Origin: DAOTVY01 sp041082245
Lineage (GTDB): Bacteria > Chloroflexota > Chloroflexia > DTKN01
Reading direction: 5' to 3'
Length of the DNA: 5,615 bases
NCBI GenBank assembly: GCA_041082245.1
Contig: JBDOIE010000007.1
Span: 1 to 5,615 of the forward strand
Shown here: one piece after another, positions 1 through 4,896 of the stretch
Numbering within the stretch: position 1 is the first letter of the stretch
Layout of the letters: every line of letters begins with the position of its first letter
Notes under the pieces: generated by a model
Seen by the model: the letters and a program-made list of their open reading frames with translations, nothing else
What the model was told of the DNA's origin: nothing
The model's database searches: none
Position numbers and translations under genes: made by a program

Positions 1-81
1 CGCTTCCGGGACCTGCGGGCCGAGCCGCCGACCCTGGAAGACGTCTTCCTGGCCCTTACCGGGCGGGAGATCCGGGGGTGA
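1..81 (+). CDS. ABC transporter ATP-binding protein, C-terminal end (partial)
   Basis: Only the last 26 codons and the TGA stop (79-81) are inside the window. The visible tail reads ...EPPTLEDVFLALTGREIRG. The PTLEDVFLxLTG signature is typical of the C-terminus of DrrA/CcmA/NatA-like ATPases that drive ABC-2 type exporters. The Walker A, signature and Walker B motifs lie upstream, outside the window. The stop is 13 bp before the start of an ABC-2 permease on the same strand, so the two are almost certainly an operon encoding the two halves of one exporter. The substrate cannot be inferred. The TGA here is a true stop, because the family normally ends at this point, so UGA is not generally reassigned in this genome. 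Confidence 0.85.
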   Translation, partial: RFRDLRAEPPTLEDVFLALTGREIRG

Positions 82-94
82 TTGTGGGGGAAAC

Positions 95-838
95 ATGCGC
101 GGGCTTGGCAAACTGATCTCGGTCCAGGCGAAACTCTACCTGCGCGAGCCGATGGCGACCTTCTTCACCATCGTTTACGCGCCGATGATGCTGGTCCTGT
201 TCGGGTCGATCTACGGCAACCGACCGAGCCCGCTTTTCGGAGGACGCGGCACCGTGGACGTCTCCGTTCCCGCCTACATCGCGTTGATCATCGCGAGCGT
301 GGGGCTCATCGGCCTGCCGATCGAGACGGCGGCCAGCCGGGAGCTGGGCATCCTGCGCCGCTACCGCGCCACGCCGTTGAACCCGGCGGCCTACCTGCTG
401 GCCGTCGTGCTCGTGTACCTGGCGATGACGCTCATCGGGGTGTGCTTGCTCGTGCTGGTGGGGCGGGTCGGGTATCACGTGCGTTTCGAGGGGAACGCGG
501 TGGCCGTGCTGGGTGGATTCACGCTTTCCGCCCTCGCCTTCTTCGCTTTCGGCTTCCTGATCGCCAGCCTGGCCCCGACGGCGCGCGTCGCGCAGACGGT
601 CGGTATGGTGCTGGCTTTCCCGATGATGTTCCTCTCCGGAGCCTCGATCCCGCTCGAGATCCTTCCCTCTGGCGTGCGCGCCTTCTCCCGCTTCATTCCG
701 CTGACCCATGTGGTCACGCTGATGCGTGGCCTGTGGCAGGGCGAATCGTTCACCAGGCACTGGATGGAGCTGGGTGTGCTCGCCGGCCTGCTCCTGGTCA
801 GCGTCGCCCTTTCGTCGCGCACCTTCCGCTGGGAGTAA
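95..838 (+). CDS. ABC-2 type transporter permease
   Basis: This 247-residue integral membrane protein has the length and shape of ABC-2 permeases of the DrrB/NodJ/YadH kind. Six hydrophobic segments are visible at about residues 22-41, 58-77, 98-123, 135-159, 166-185 and 224-243. Between the second and third lies the charged cytoplasmic stretch RELGILRRYRATPLNP (83-98), the usual coupling region that contacts the ATPase. Near the fifth segment is the family-typical FLSGASIPLEILP (179-191). The ATG at 95 follows a G-rich ribosome site (GGGGGAA, 86-92) and lies 13 bp after the ATPase stop, so translation is probably coupled. It should pair with that ATPase to move a drug, lipid, polysaccharide or ion outward; nothing identifies the substrate. 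The gene ends with TAA and is convergent with the DsbA-like gene. Confidence 0.9.
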   Translation: MRGLGKLISVQAKLYLREPMATFFTIVYAPMMLVLFGSIYGNRPSPLFGGRGTVDVSVPAYIALIIASVGLIGLPIETAASRELGILRRYRATPLNPAAYLLAVVLVYLAMTLIGVCLLVLVGRVGYHVRFEGNAVAVLGGFTLSALAFFAFGFLIASLAPTARVAQTVGMVLAFPMMFLSGASIPLEILPSGVRAFSRFIPLTHVVTLMRGLWQGESFTRHWMELGVLAGLLLVSVALSSRTFRWE

Positions 839-872
839 CGGGCCCGCAGGGATGCCATCCCCCGCGGGCCCG
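839..872. terminator. Hairpin between convergent genes (possible bidirectional terminator)
   Basis: The arms CGGGCCCGC (839-847) and GCGGGCCCG (864-872) pair perfectly over 9 bp. Inside them GGGAT (849-853) can pair with ATCCC (857-861) around a 3-nt loop. The hairpin begins at the permease stop codon and lies 22 bp from the end of the convergent minus-strand gene, where a shared terminator is expected. Neither side has a T-tract, so it is not a classical intrinsic terminator. It may pause polymerase or protect both transcript ends. Confidence 0.55.
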
Positions 873-894
873 CTAGATGTCCCCGCGCATCGGC

Positions 895-1686
895 CTATGG
901 CTGGCTTGCGGCGAGCGCTTCCTCGATGACCTTCTGGAACTGCTCGTACGGATAGGCCCCAAGCAGTCCCTGGCCGTTGATCAGGAAGGTGGGCGTGGAA
1001 GAAACCCCGATCTGCTGCGCGTAGGCCGCCTCGTTGTTGATCTTGGCGGCCGTCTGGTGTTCCGCAAGGCACGAAGCAAACGCCCCCGCGTCCAGCCCCA
1101 GGTCCGCGGCAAAGCCCTGGAACACCTTCAAGGCTTCGGCGTTACCGGACCAGGCCTGCTGGTTCGCGAAGATCCGGTCGTGCATGGCCCAGAACTGCCC
1201 CTGGAGGCCGGCGCACTCGGCGGCCTCCGCGGCCAGCTGCGCCTGAGGGTGCTTGCTCGGCGGCAGAGGAAAGTTCCAGAAGACGTGGACCACCTTGCCG
1301 GTTCGGATATAGTTCTCGAAGATCTTGGGCGCCGTCTCACGGACGTGCCGCGCGCAGAACGGTCACTGGTAGTCCGAGAACTCGATCAGCATCACCGGCG
1401 CGTTCGGGTCGCCCTCGAAGTAGTGGTCGCCCTGTGCCTTTCCCCAGGGCACGCCGGACGGCAACGTCCCGAGCACGGTCATCTCCACGTTCGGGCGGCG
1501 GAAACGCTGGCCGGCCTGCGTGGGGCCCGCGGTCGGCTTCGCGGTGGGCGCCGCAGGGGTACGTGCCGCGGGCGTGTTCGCCGGGATGATGGGCGGAGCG
1601 GGGGTTTCCGTTTGCCGTAATCCACATCCGGACTCCAGCATCACCAAGATGGAAAGCAGCAAAGCGAAAAGCCATTTCCTTTTCAT
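895..1686 (-). CDS. DsbA-like thiol:disulfide oxidoreductase lipoprotein, probable selenoprotein (Sec108, UPFC active site)
   Basis: Read as one frame with TGA 1363-1365 as selenocysteine, this encodes 263 residues ending at TAG. The N-terminus MKRKWLFALLLSILVMLESGC looks like a lipoprotein signal with Cys21, although Glu at -3 is a poor lipobox residue. A Pro/Ala/Thr linker follows (about 28-60). A DsbA/thioredoxin-like fold starts near residue 88: DPNAPVMLIEFSDYQ, then U108-P-F-C111, then ARHVRETAPKIFENY and FWNFPLPPSKHP (136-147). The helical insertion contains Cys158 and Cys206, and the cis-proline loop is GVSSTPTFLING with Pro232. Every expected element is present except the first catalytic Cys, whose codon is TGA. 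The family reduces, oxidises or isomerises disulfides outside the cytoplasm; the direction cannot be told here. The ATG at 1684-1686 has a strong ribosome site and lies 71 bp after guaB, with no clear promoter or terminator between, so co-transcription is plausible. The alternatives are a nonsense mutation (pseudogene) or a sequencing error. Confidence 0.8.
1328..1349 (-). promoter_or_regulatory. Candidate bacterial SECIS hairpin after the UGA
   Basis: Counting from the base after the UGA, GGC (14-16) pairs with GCC (33-35). After a small internal loop (A against GC), CGUC (18-21) pairs with GACG (27-30) around the 5-nt loop CGUGA. The apical loop starts 22 nt after the UGA and has G at its second position followed by U. 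That agrees with the loose bacterial SECIS consensus as I remember it: loop about 16-37 nt from the UGA, and a G in the first two loop bases to contact SelB. In GC-rich coding DNA such stems arise easily, so this is supportive rather than decisive. A competing 10-bp stem starting directly at the UGA (1332-1362) contains G-U pairs and a C-A mismatch. Confidence 0.45.
1363..1365 (-). other. In-frame TGA, candidate selenocysteine codon
   Basis: On the minus strand the reading is TTC TCG GAC TAC CAG, TGA, CCG TTC TGC: F-S-D-Y-Q, stop, P-F-C. DsbA-like proteins of this type have FSDYQCPFC, so the TGA replaces exactly the N-terminal, nucleophilic Cys of the CXXC motif. It is the only interruption in 263 codons. 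Cys codons TGC/TGT and TGA differ by one base, and Sec replacing an attacking Cys in a thioredoxin-fold protein is the usual pattern of bacterial selenoproteins. The resolving Cys111 is kept as TGC. Confidence 0.75.
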
Positions 1687-1693
1687 ACACCTG

Positions 1694-1700
1694 ACCTCCC
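1694..1700 (-). promoter_or_regulatory. Ribosome binding site of the DsbA-like gene
   Basis: The minus strand reads GGGAGGT, and the GGAGG core is followed by 8 nt (TCAGGTGT) before ATG at 1684-1686. This fixes the start of the full-length protein at 1686. By contrast, the GTG at 1291-1293 that a caller might choose for the downstream fragment lies within the conserved KVVHVFWN stretch of the fold and is not a real start. Confidence 0.75.
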
Positions 1701-1757
1701 AGATCTGAGATAGATGTACCGCGTCGTGTCCGGAGTTCCTCCTCTCTTCGGGAAAAG

Positions 1758-3230
1758 TTACCCGAGGCTCTTGCGCTCATAGTTCGGGGCTTCCTTGGTG
1801 ATGATCACATCGTGCGGGTGGCTTTCCACCAGGCCGGCGTTCGTGATCCGTACAAAGCGTGCCTTGCGCCGCATCTCCTCGATCGTACGGCAGCCGCAGT
1901 AGCCCATCCCGGCCCGCAGGCCTCCCACGAGCTGGTAGACGACATCCGCCAGAGGACCTTTGTACGGCACCATGCCTTCGATCCCCTCGGGCACCAGTTT
2001 CTCCATCCCGGCCTGGAAGTAGCGGTCGCTTGCGCCCTCCCGCATAGCGCCCAACGAGCCCATCCCCCGGTAGGACTTGAAGGATCGCCCCTCGTAGAGG
2101 ATCGTTTCCCCGGGGCTCTCCTCCGTCCCGGCGAAGAGGCTTCCGATCATCACGCTGTGCGCCCCGGCGGCGATCGCCTTGGCGATGTCGCCGGAGTACT
2201 CGATCCCACCGTCCGCGATGATCGGTACGTCGTACGGTTCGGCCGCCTCCGCGCAGTCCGTGATCGCCGTGATCTGGGGCATCCCGGCGCCGCTGACCAC
2301 CCGCGTCGTGCAGATCGATCCCGGTCCCACGCCGACCTTGACCGCGTCCGCCCCGCGCTCGATCAGCGCGCGCGTCCCCTCTGCCGTCACCACATTGCCC
2401 GCGATCACCTCGGCATCCGGATACCACTCCTTCAGGCGCACGAGCGCCTCCATCACGCCGCGGGAGTGGCCGTGGGCAGAGTCGATCACCAGCACGTCGA
2501 CCCCGGCTTCCAGGAGCGCCCCAGCGCGCTCCCGCAGGTCCGGCCCCACTCCGACAGCCGCGCCCACCCGTAGCCTCCCGAGGTCGTCCTTGCAGGCGTT
2601 GGGGTACTGGATGCGCTTCATGATATCCTTGACCGTGATCAGCCCACGCAGGATAAAGTTATCGTCGACCACCAGCAGTTTCTCGATCCGGTGCCGGCGC
2701 AGGATCTCCTTTGCCTCGTCCAGCGTGGTCCCCACCGGGACCGTGATCAGGTTCTCCTTCGTCATGCGCTCCGAGATCGGGATGTCCAGGTTCTCCTCGA
2801 AGCGGAGGTCGCGGTTCGTGAGGATCCCCACCAGGCGTCCCCCCGGTTCGGTAATCGGGACGCCCGAGATGTGGTAGCGGGCCATCAGCTCCAGGGCGTC
2901 GCGGATAGGCCGGTCGGGGGGCAGGGTAATCGGGTCGACGATCATGCCGCTCTCGGAGCGCTTGACCATGCGCACCATTTCCGCCTGGCGTTCGATCGGC
3001 ATGTTCCGATGGAGGATGCCGATCCCGCCCTGGCGGGCCAGCGCGATCGCCAGGGCTGCTTCGGTGACCGTGTCCATCGCTGCGCTGAGGATCGGGATGT
3101 TCATCCGGATGTGCCGGCTGAGCCGCGTAGACACGTCGACATCGCGAGGCAGGACATCCGATTCCGCCGGCACGAGGAGGACGTCGTCGAAGGTAAGCGC
3201 CTCACGTCCGTATTTCTCCTGCCAGTTCAT
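1758..3230 (-). CDS. guaB: Inosine-5'-monophosphate dehydrogenase
   Basis: This 490-residue protein has the normal full length of bacterial IMP dehydrogenase. The cytoplasmic enzyme oxidises IMP to XMP with NAD+, the committed step of guanine nucleotide synthesis. The barrel begins with ALTFDDVLLVPAESDVLP (11-28). Two CBS domains are inserted at about 95-210 (SGMIVDPITL, then GVPITEPGGRLVGILTNRD and LLVVDDNFILRGLITVKDI). Other motifs follow in order: NAD-site VIDSAHGHS (248-256); catalytic loop GVGPGSICTTRVVSGAGMPQ (300-319) with nucleophile Cys307; IMP phosphate-site ADGG (339-342) and GS (363-364); MGSLGAM (390-396); the flap Arg403-Tyr404; and PEGIEGMVPYKGPL (414-427). All key residues are present. 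The ATG at 3228-3230 is preceded by a strong purine-rich site, and a good promoter lies about 60 bp upstream. The gene ends with TAA. Confidence 0.97.
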   Translation of the reverse strand: MNWQEKYGREALTFDDVLLVPAESDVLPRDVDVSTRLSRHIRMNIPILSAAMDTVTEAALAIALARQGGIGILHRNMPIERQAEMVRMVKRSESGMIVDPITLPPDRPIRDALELMARYHISGVPITEPGGRLVGILTNRDLRFEENLDIPISERMTKENLITVPVGTTLDEAKEILRRHRIEKLLVVDDNFILRGLITVKDIMKRIQYPNACKDDLGRLRVGAAVGVGPDLRERAGALLEAGVDVLVIDSAHGHSRGVMEALVRLKEWYPDAEVIAGNVVTAEGTRALIERGADAVKVGVGPGSICTTRVVSGAGMPQITAITDCAEAAEPYDVPIIADGGIEYSGDIAKAIAAGAHSVMIGSLFAGTEESPGETILYEGRSFKSYRGMGSLGAMREGASDRYFQAGMEKLVPEGIEGMVPYKGPLADVVYQLVGGLRAGMGYCGCRTIEEMRRKARFVRITNAGLVESHPHDVIITKEAPNYERKSLG

Positions 3231-3233
3231 CTT

Positions 3234-3241
3234 CTCCTCCT
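3234..3241 (-). promoter_or_regulatory. Ribosome binding site of guaB
   Basis: The minus strand reads AGGAGGAG followed by AAG and then ATG (3228-3230). The GGAGG core is 5 nt from the start, close to optimal. It supports the MNWQEKYGREALTFDDV start, which matches where IMP dehydrogenases begin. Confidence 0.75.
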
Positions 3242-3287
3242 CGCCTGAAGCCGGGCGCGGGGAAAGCTCCGGGGGTCAGTTTGGCGC

Positions 3288-3316
3288 ATTCTACTACAAC
3301 CAGGCGGCTTGCGCAA
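3288..3316 (-). promoter_or_regulatory. Sigma70-type promoter of guaB
   Basis: The minus strand shows TTGCGC (3311-3316) as -35, a 17-nt spacer, and TAGAAT (3288-3293) as -10, differing from TATAAT at one base. Transcription should start near 3281, giving a leader of about 50 nt. The -35 lies in the palindrome TTGCGCAA (3309-3316). It sits only 4 bp beyond the hairpin ending the upstream lipoprotein gene, so guaB is expected to be transcribed independently of that gene. The same -35 and spacing occur at the tRNA-Arg gene. Confidence 0.65.
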
Positions 3317-3320
3317 ATGC

Positions 3321-3352
3321 GGGAGGGCGTGCCCTGCCGGGCACGCCCTCCC
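3321..3352 (-). terminator. Perfect 14-bp hairpin after the GerMN lipoprotein gene
   Basis: The arm GGGAGGGCGTGCCC (3321-3334) and its exact complement (3339-3352) enclose a 4-nt loop. The hairpin lies 11 bp after the TAA of the minus-strand lipoprotein gene, the place expected for its terminator. On that strand it is followed by GCATTTGCGC, which has only three T's, so termination is less certain than at the tRNA terminator. It separates the lipoprotein gene from the guaB promoter. Confidence 0.7.
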
Positions 3353-3363
3353 ATAGCGATCCC

Positions 3364-4569
3364 TTACGGTTCGAGCACTCCTTCCGTCTCCCCCTCGACC
3401 GCGATGACCACTTCGCGCACCGTCGGGAATTCAAGGAGGGTGCGGGAAATCTGCTCCCGGATCGCCCATACGCGGGCCGAGCCTCCCCCGTAAGCCTTCA
3501 TTTCCCGCGAAAAGTCGGCTGTGGCCACGCCATTCTGGATGGTCAGCCCCAGGAGCCGGACGCGGCATCCCCAGTCCGCCCCGCGCCCGGGATAGCTCAG
3601 CACCTGGTCGGGGGTCGGGATCGCCGTGCCCAAACCTGCCAGATCGTACGCCGGCGGCCCCCAGAGGAGCTCTTCCAGCGCCGCCGTGCCGATGCGCACC
3701 GTCTTGGGGATGTGCACCTGCACCGGGGTGAGTTCTTCACCCAGGAGAAAGTAGAGAGTGACGGTTGTTACCTCGGGATCATCCCAGTTCAGCACCGTCA
3801 GCTCCTGCTGCGCGAGGGTGGCGCCGTCCGCCCCGCGGATCTCCAACGTGGCCGGCTGGGTGGGAGGCATAGGAAGCGGGGGAACGTCAGCCTGCCACCA
3901 GAGGCTTTCGATCAGGAGCCCGCGTCCGTCCTCGCCTGCACGAAGGGTGTAGGACCGCTCCAGCACCGTGCCGTCCTGCCAGCGCAAGGAAACGAGCACC
4001 TCCTCGCCGGGCCGTCCCAGGCGCGCGAGGATGTGCAACGGAAGCGTCGCGCGTGCCCCCGGTGCGGGGATCTCGATCACCCCCTGGGGCCGCGTGGGCT
4101 GAAGGATCACGTCCACGCTCGCCTGGAGCACGACCGTACCGTCCTTGGCGCTGATCTCGGCGACCTCGACCCGTCCCGGGCCGGCCGTGCTCACGGCGAA
4201 CGGGATGGTGCCGACAAAAGTGCCCGGCTGCCCCATCTCGGCCGCGACCATGATCGGGGCGCTTCCGACCACCTGGCCGGCCGCGTCGTAGACGCGCCCG
4301 CGGAGGGTGGACTCGAACGGCGAGACCGCCACCGAGCCGTGCACCTCCACCGGGCTCGTCACCGTGTCTCCGGGCCGGGGAGCGGTCAGGACGATAGCGG
4401 GGACGGGCTGCGTGGGAACGGCGGTTGGAAATTCCGTCGGCGGGACGGTCTCCTCGACCTTCGGGGTAGGGCCGGCGGTGGGGATCGCCGTGGGAACGGA
4501 TGTCGGGGTGCAGCCACCCAGGAACGAAAGCATCAGCAGCGCACACACGATCACAACCGTACGACGCAT
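3364..4569 (-). CDS. Lipoprotein with Gmad2 and GerMN domains
   Basis: This 401-residue protein starts MRRTVVIVCALLMLSFLGGC. The lipobox LGGC and Cys20 predict a lipid-anchored exported protein. A Thr/Pro linker follows (21-57; SVPTAIPTAGPTP and similar). Residues about 58-155 look like a Gmad2 immunoglobulin-like domain (IVLTAPRPGDTVTSPVEVHGSVAVSPFE...). Residues about 160-262 look like a further beta-rich domain (GVIEIPAPGARATLPLHILARLG). Residues about 268-401 match GerMN (TVTLYFLLGEEL, TAALEELLWGPP, GVATADFSREM, and a REVVIAVEG end). GerMN and Gmad2 are named after spore-germination protein GerM but are widespread in non-sporulating bacteria; the exact role is unknown, probably in the cell envelope. 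I chose the ATG at 4567-4569 over the one at 4603-4605 because AAGGAGG lies 7 nt upstream and the signal peptide then starts normally. A weak -10-like GATAAT lies at 4605-4610 without a clear -35. The gene ends with TAA before a hairpin. Confidence 0.85.
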   Translation of the reverse strand: MRRTVVIVCALLMLSFLGGCTPTSVPTAIPTAGPTPKVEETVPPTEFPTAVPTQPVPAIVLTAPRPGDTVTSPVEVHGSVAVSPFESTLRGRVYDAAGQVVGSAPIMVAAEMGQPGTFVGTIPFAVSTAGPGRVEVAEISAKDGTVVLQASVDVILQPTRPQGVIEIPAPGARATLPLHILARLGRPGEEVLVSLRWQDGTVLERSYTLRAGEDGRGLLIESLWWQADVPPLPMPPTQPATLEIRGADGATLAQQELTVLNWDDPEVTTVTLYFLLGEELTPVQVHIPKTVRIGTAALEELLWGPPAYDLAGLGTAIPTPDQVLSYPGRGADWGCRVRLLGLTIQNGVATADFSREMKAYGGGSARVWAIREQISRTLLEFPTVREVVIAVEGETEGVLEP

Positions 4570-4576
4570 CGAAACG

Positions 4577-4583
4577 CCTCCTT
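4577..4583 (-). promoter_or_regulatory. Ribosome binding site deciding the start of the GerMN lipoprotein
   Basis: The minus strand reads AAGGAGG, a near-perfect Shine-Dalgarno sequence, 7 nt before ATG at 4567-4569. A longer version starting at 4605 would put this site inside the coding region and add 12 hydrophilic residues before the signal peptide, so the shorter start is preferred. Confidence 0.8.
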
Positions 4584-4701
4584 CTCCTCGAGATGGGCAG
4601 TGCAATTATCTCCATGATAGCCGGGCGAAAGGGGGAAAGACGGTTGCCCAGGAAACGCTTCCCGCACGCTTTCCCCTCCCTTTCCCCTTGTTGCGGTTGG
4701 G

Positions 4702-4727
4702 AAAAGGGGCCGGCAGGAGCCGGCCCC
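4702..4727 (-). terminator. Intrinsic terminator of tRNA-Arg
   Basis: The arms GGGGCCGGC (4706-4714) and GCCGGCCCC (4719-4727) form a perfect 9-bp stem with a 4-nt loop. On the minus strand the stem is followed immediately by TTTT (4702-4705) and then CCCAA. It starts 4 nt after the mature tRNA 3' end. The GC-rich stem, short loop and T-tract are what an intrinsic terminator needs. Confidence 0.8.
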
Positions 4728-4731
4728 ACTG

Positions 4732-4804
4732 CGCGGCTGGGGAGACTCGAACTCCCGACCCCTTGCTCCGGAGGCAAGTGCTCTATCCACTGAGCTACAG
4801 CCGC
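4732..4804 (-). tRNA. tRNA-Arg (anticodon CCG)
   Basis: The 73-nt minus-strand sequence folds as a complete cloverleaf. The acceptor GCGGCTG pairs with CAGCCGC over 7 bp. The D-stem is GCTC/GAGC. The anticodon stem CTTGC/GCAAG carries the loop CTCCGGA, so the anticodon is CCG, reading the arginine codon CGG. The variable loop is GGGTC. The T-arm GGGAG/CTCCC has the loop TTCGAGT. The discriminator base is G. The 3' CCA is not encoded (the next bases are CAG) and must be added by the CCA-adding enzyme. CGG is used in the neighbouring genes, as expected for a GC-rich genome. Promoter and terminator flank it closely, so it is a single-gene transcription unit. Confidence 0.97.
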
Positions 4805-4815
4805 ATGCCAATTTT

Positions 4816-4844
4816 ATTATATCACGGATGCGCTCCGGGCGCAA
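4816..4844 (-). promoter_or_regulatory. Promoter of tRNA-Arg
   Basis: The minus strand has TTGCGC (4839-4844) as -35, a 17-nt spacer and a perfect TATAAT -10 (4816-4821). The predicted start near 4809 gives a leader of only about 5 nt before the mature tRNA. The -35 forms part of an inverted repeat, TGCGC (4829-4833) and GCGCA (4839-4843), with a 5-nt centre. Confidence 0.8.
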
Positions 4845-4870
4845 ACAACCGCGGCCGCTTGTGGTATAAT
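4842..4870 (+). promoter_or_regulatory. Extended -10 promoter of the LCP gene
   Basis: A perfect TATAAT (4865-4870) is preceded directly by TGG (4862-4864), giving the TGnTATAAT extended -10 form. The -35 at 17-nt spacing is CAAACA (4842-4847), matching TTGACA at three positions; a weak -35 is usual for extended -10 promoters. Transcription should start near 4877, about 20 nt before the ATG at 4897. This promoter is back to back with the tRNA-Arg promoter, and the two -35 regions overlap by 3 bp. Confidence 0.75.
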
Positions 4871-4886
4871 ACCCTCGACGTTCACC

Positions 4887-4892
4887 GGAGGT
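4887..4892 (+). promoter_or_regulatory. Ribosome binding site of the LCP gene
   Basis: GGAGGT is followed by TGCG and then ATG at 4897; the GGAGG core is 5 nt from the start. It lies just downstream of the predicted transcription start and supports the 4897 start codon. Confidence 0.75.
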
Positions 4893-4896
4893 TGCG

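Noticed and set aside
79..876. The frame stays open after the ATPase stop TGA (79-81) up to about 876, which might suggest a second UGA read-through.
   Set aside because: The ATPase family ends at this point, the downstream frame overlaps the well-supported permease, and its translation is Arg/Pro/Ala-rich like the shadow frames of GC-rich genes.
895..1293. A separate short gene starting with GTG at 1293 (MVHVFWNF...).
   Set aside because: This GTG encodes Val132 in the middle of a conserved DsbA strand. There is no suitable ribosome site, and the frame continues upstream through PFCARHVRETAPKIFENYIRTGK to the TGA.
1332..1362. A 10-bp stem starting directly after the UGA as the SECIS.
   Set aside because: It depends on several G-U pairs and a C-A mismatch, and its 11-nt loop begins too close to the UGA for the bacterial pattern; the 1328-1349 hairpin fits better.
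1363..1686. A stand-alone 107-residue lipoprotein ending in SDYQ.
   Set aside because: It would end exactly one residue before the active-site motif of a fold whose remainder follows in the same frame.
2944..4617. Long plus-strand open frame of 557 codons across guaB and the lipoprotein gene.
   Set aside because: It is antisense to two strongly supported minus-strand genes, its composition is Arg/His/Pro/Ser-rich, and it has no recognisable domain. Such frames are common opposite GC-rich genes.
4605..4619. GATAAT (4605-4610) and TATCAT (4614-4619) on the minus strand as -10 boxes for the GerMN lipoprotein gene.
   Set aside because: No acceptable -35 lies 16-18 nt upstream of either box, so I do not list a promoter. 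One of them may still be used.
4651..4674. Imperfect inverted repeat (GGAAACG and CGcTTTCC with one bulged base) and a duplicated CTTTCCCC (4669-4676, 4680-4687) between tRNA-Arg and the lipoprotein gene.
   Set aside because: Short and imperfect, in a biased purine/pyrimidine tract; likely chance.
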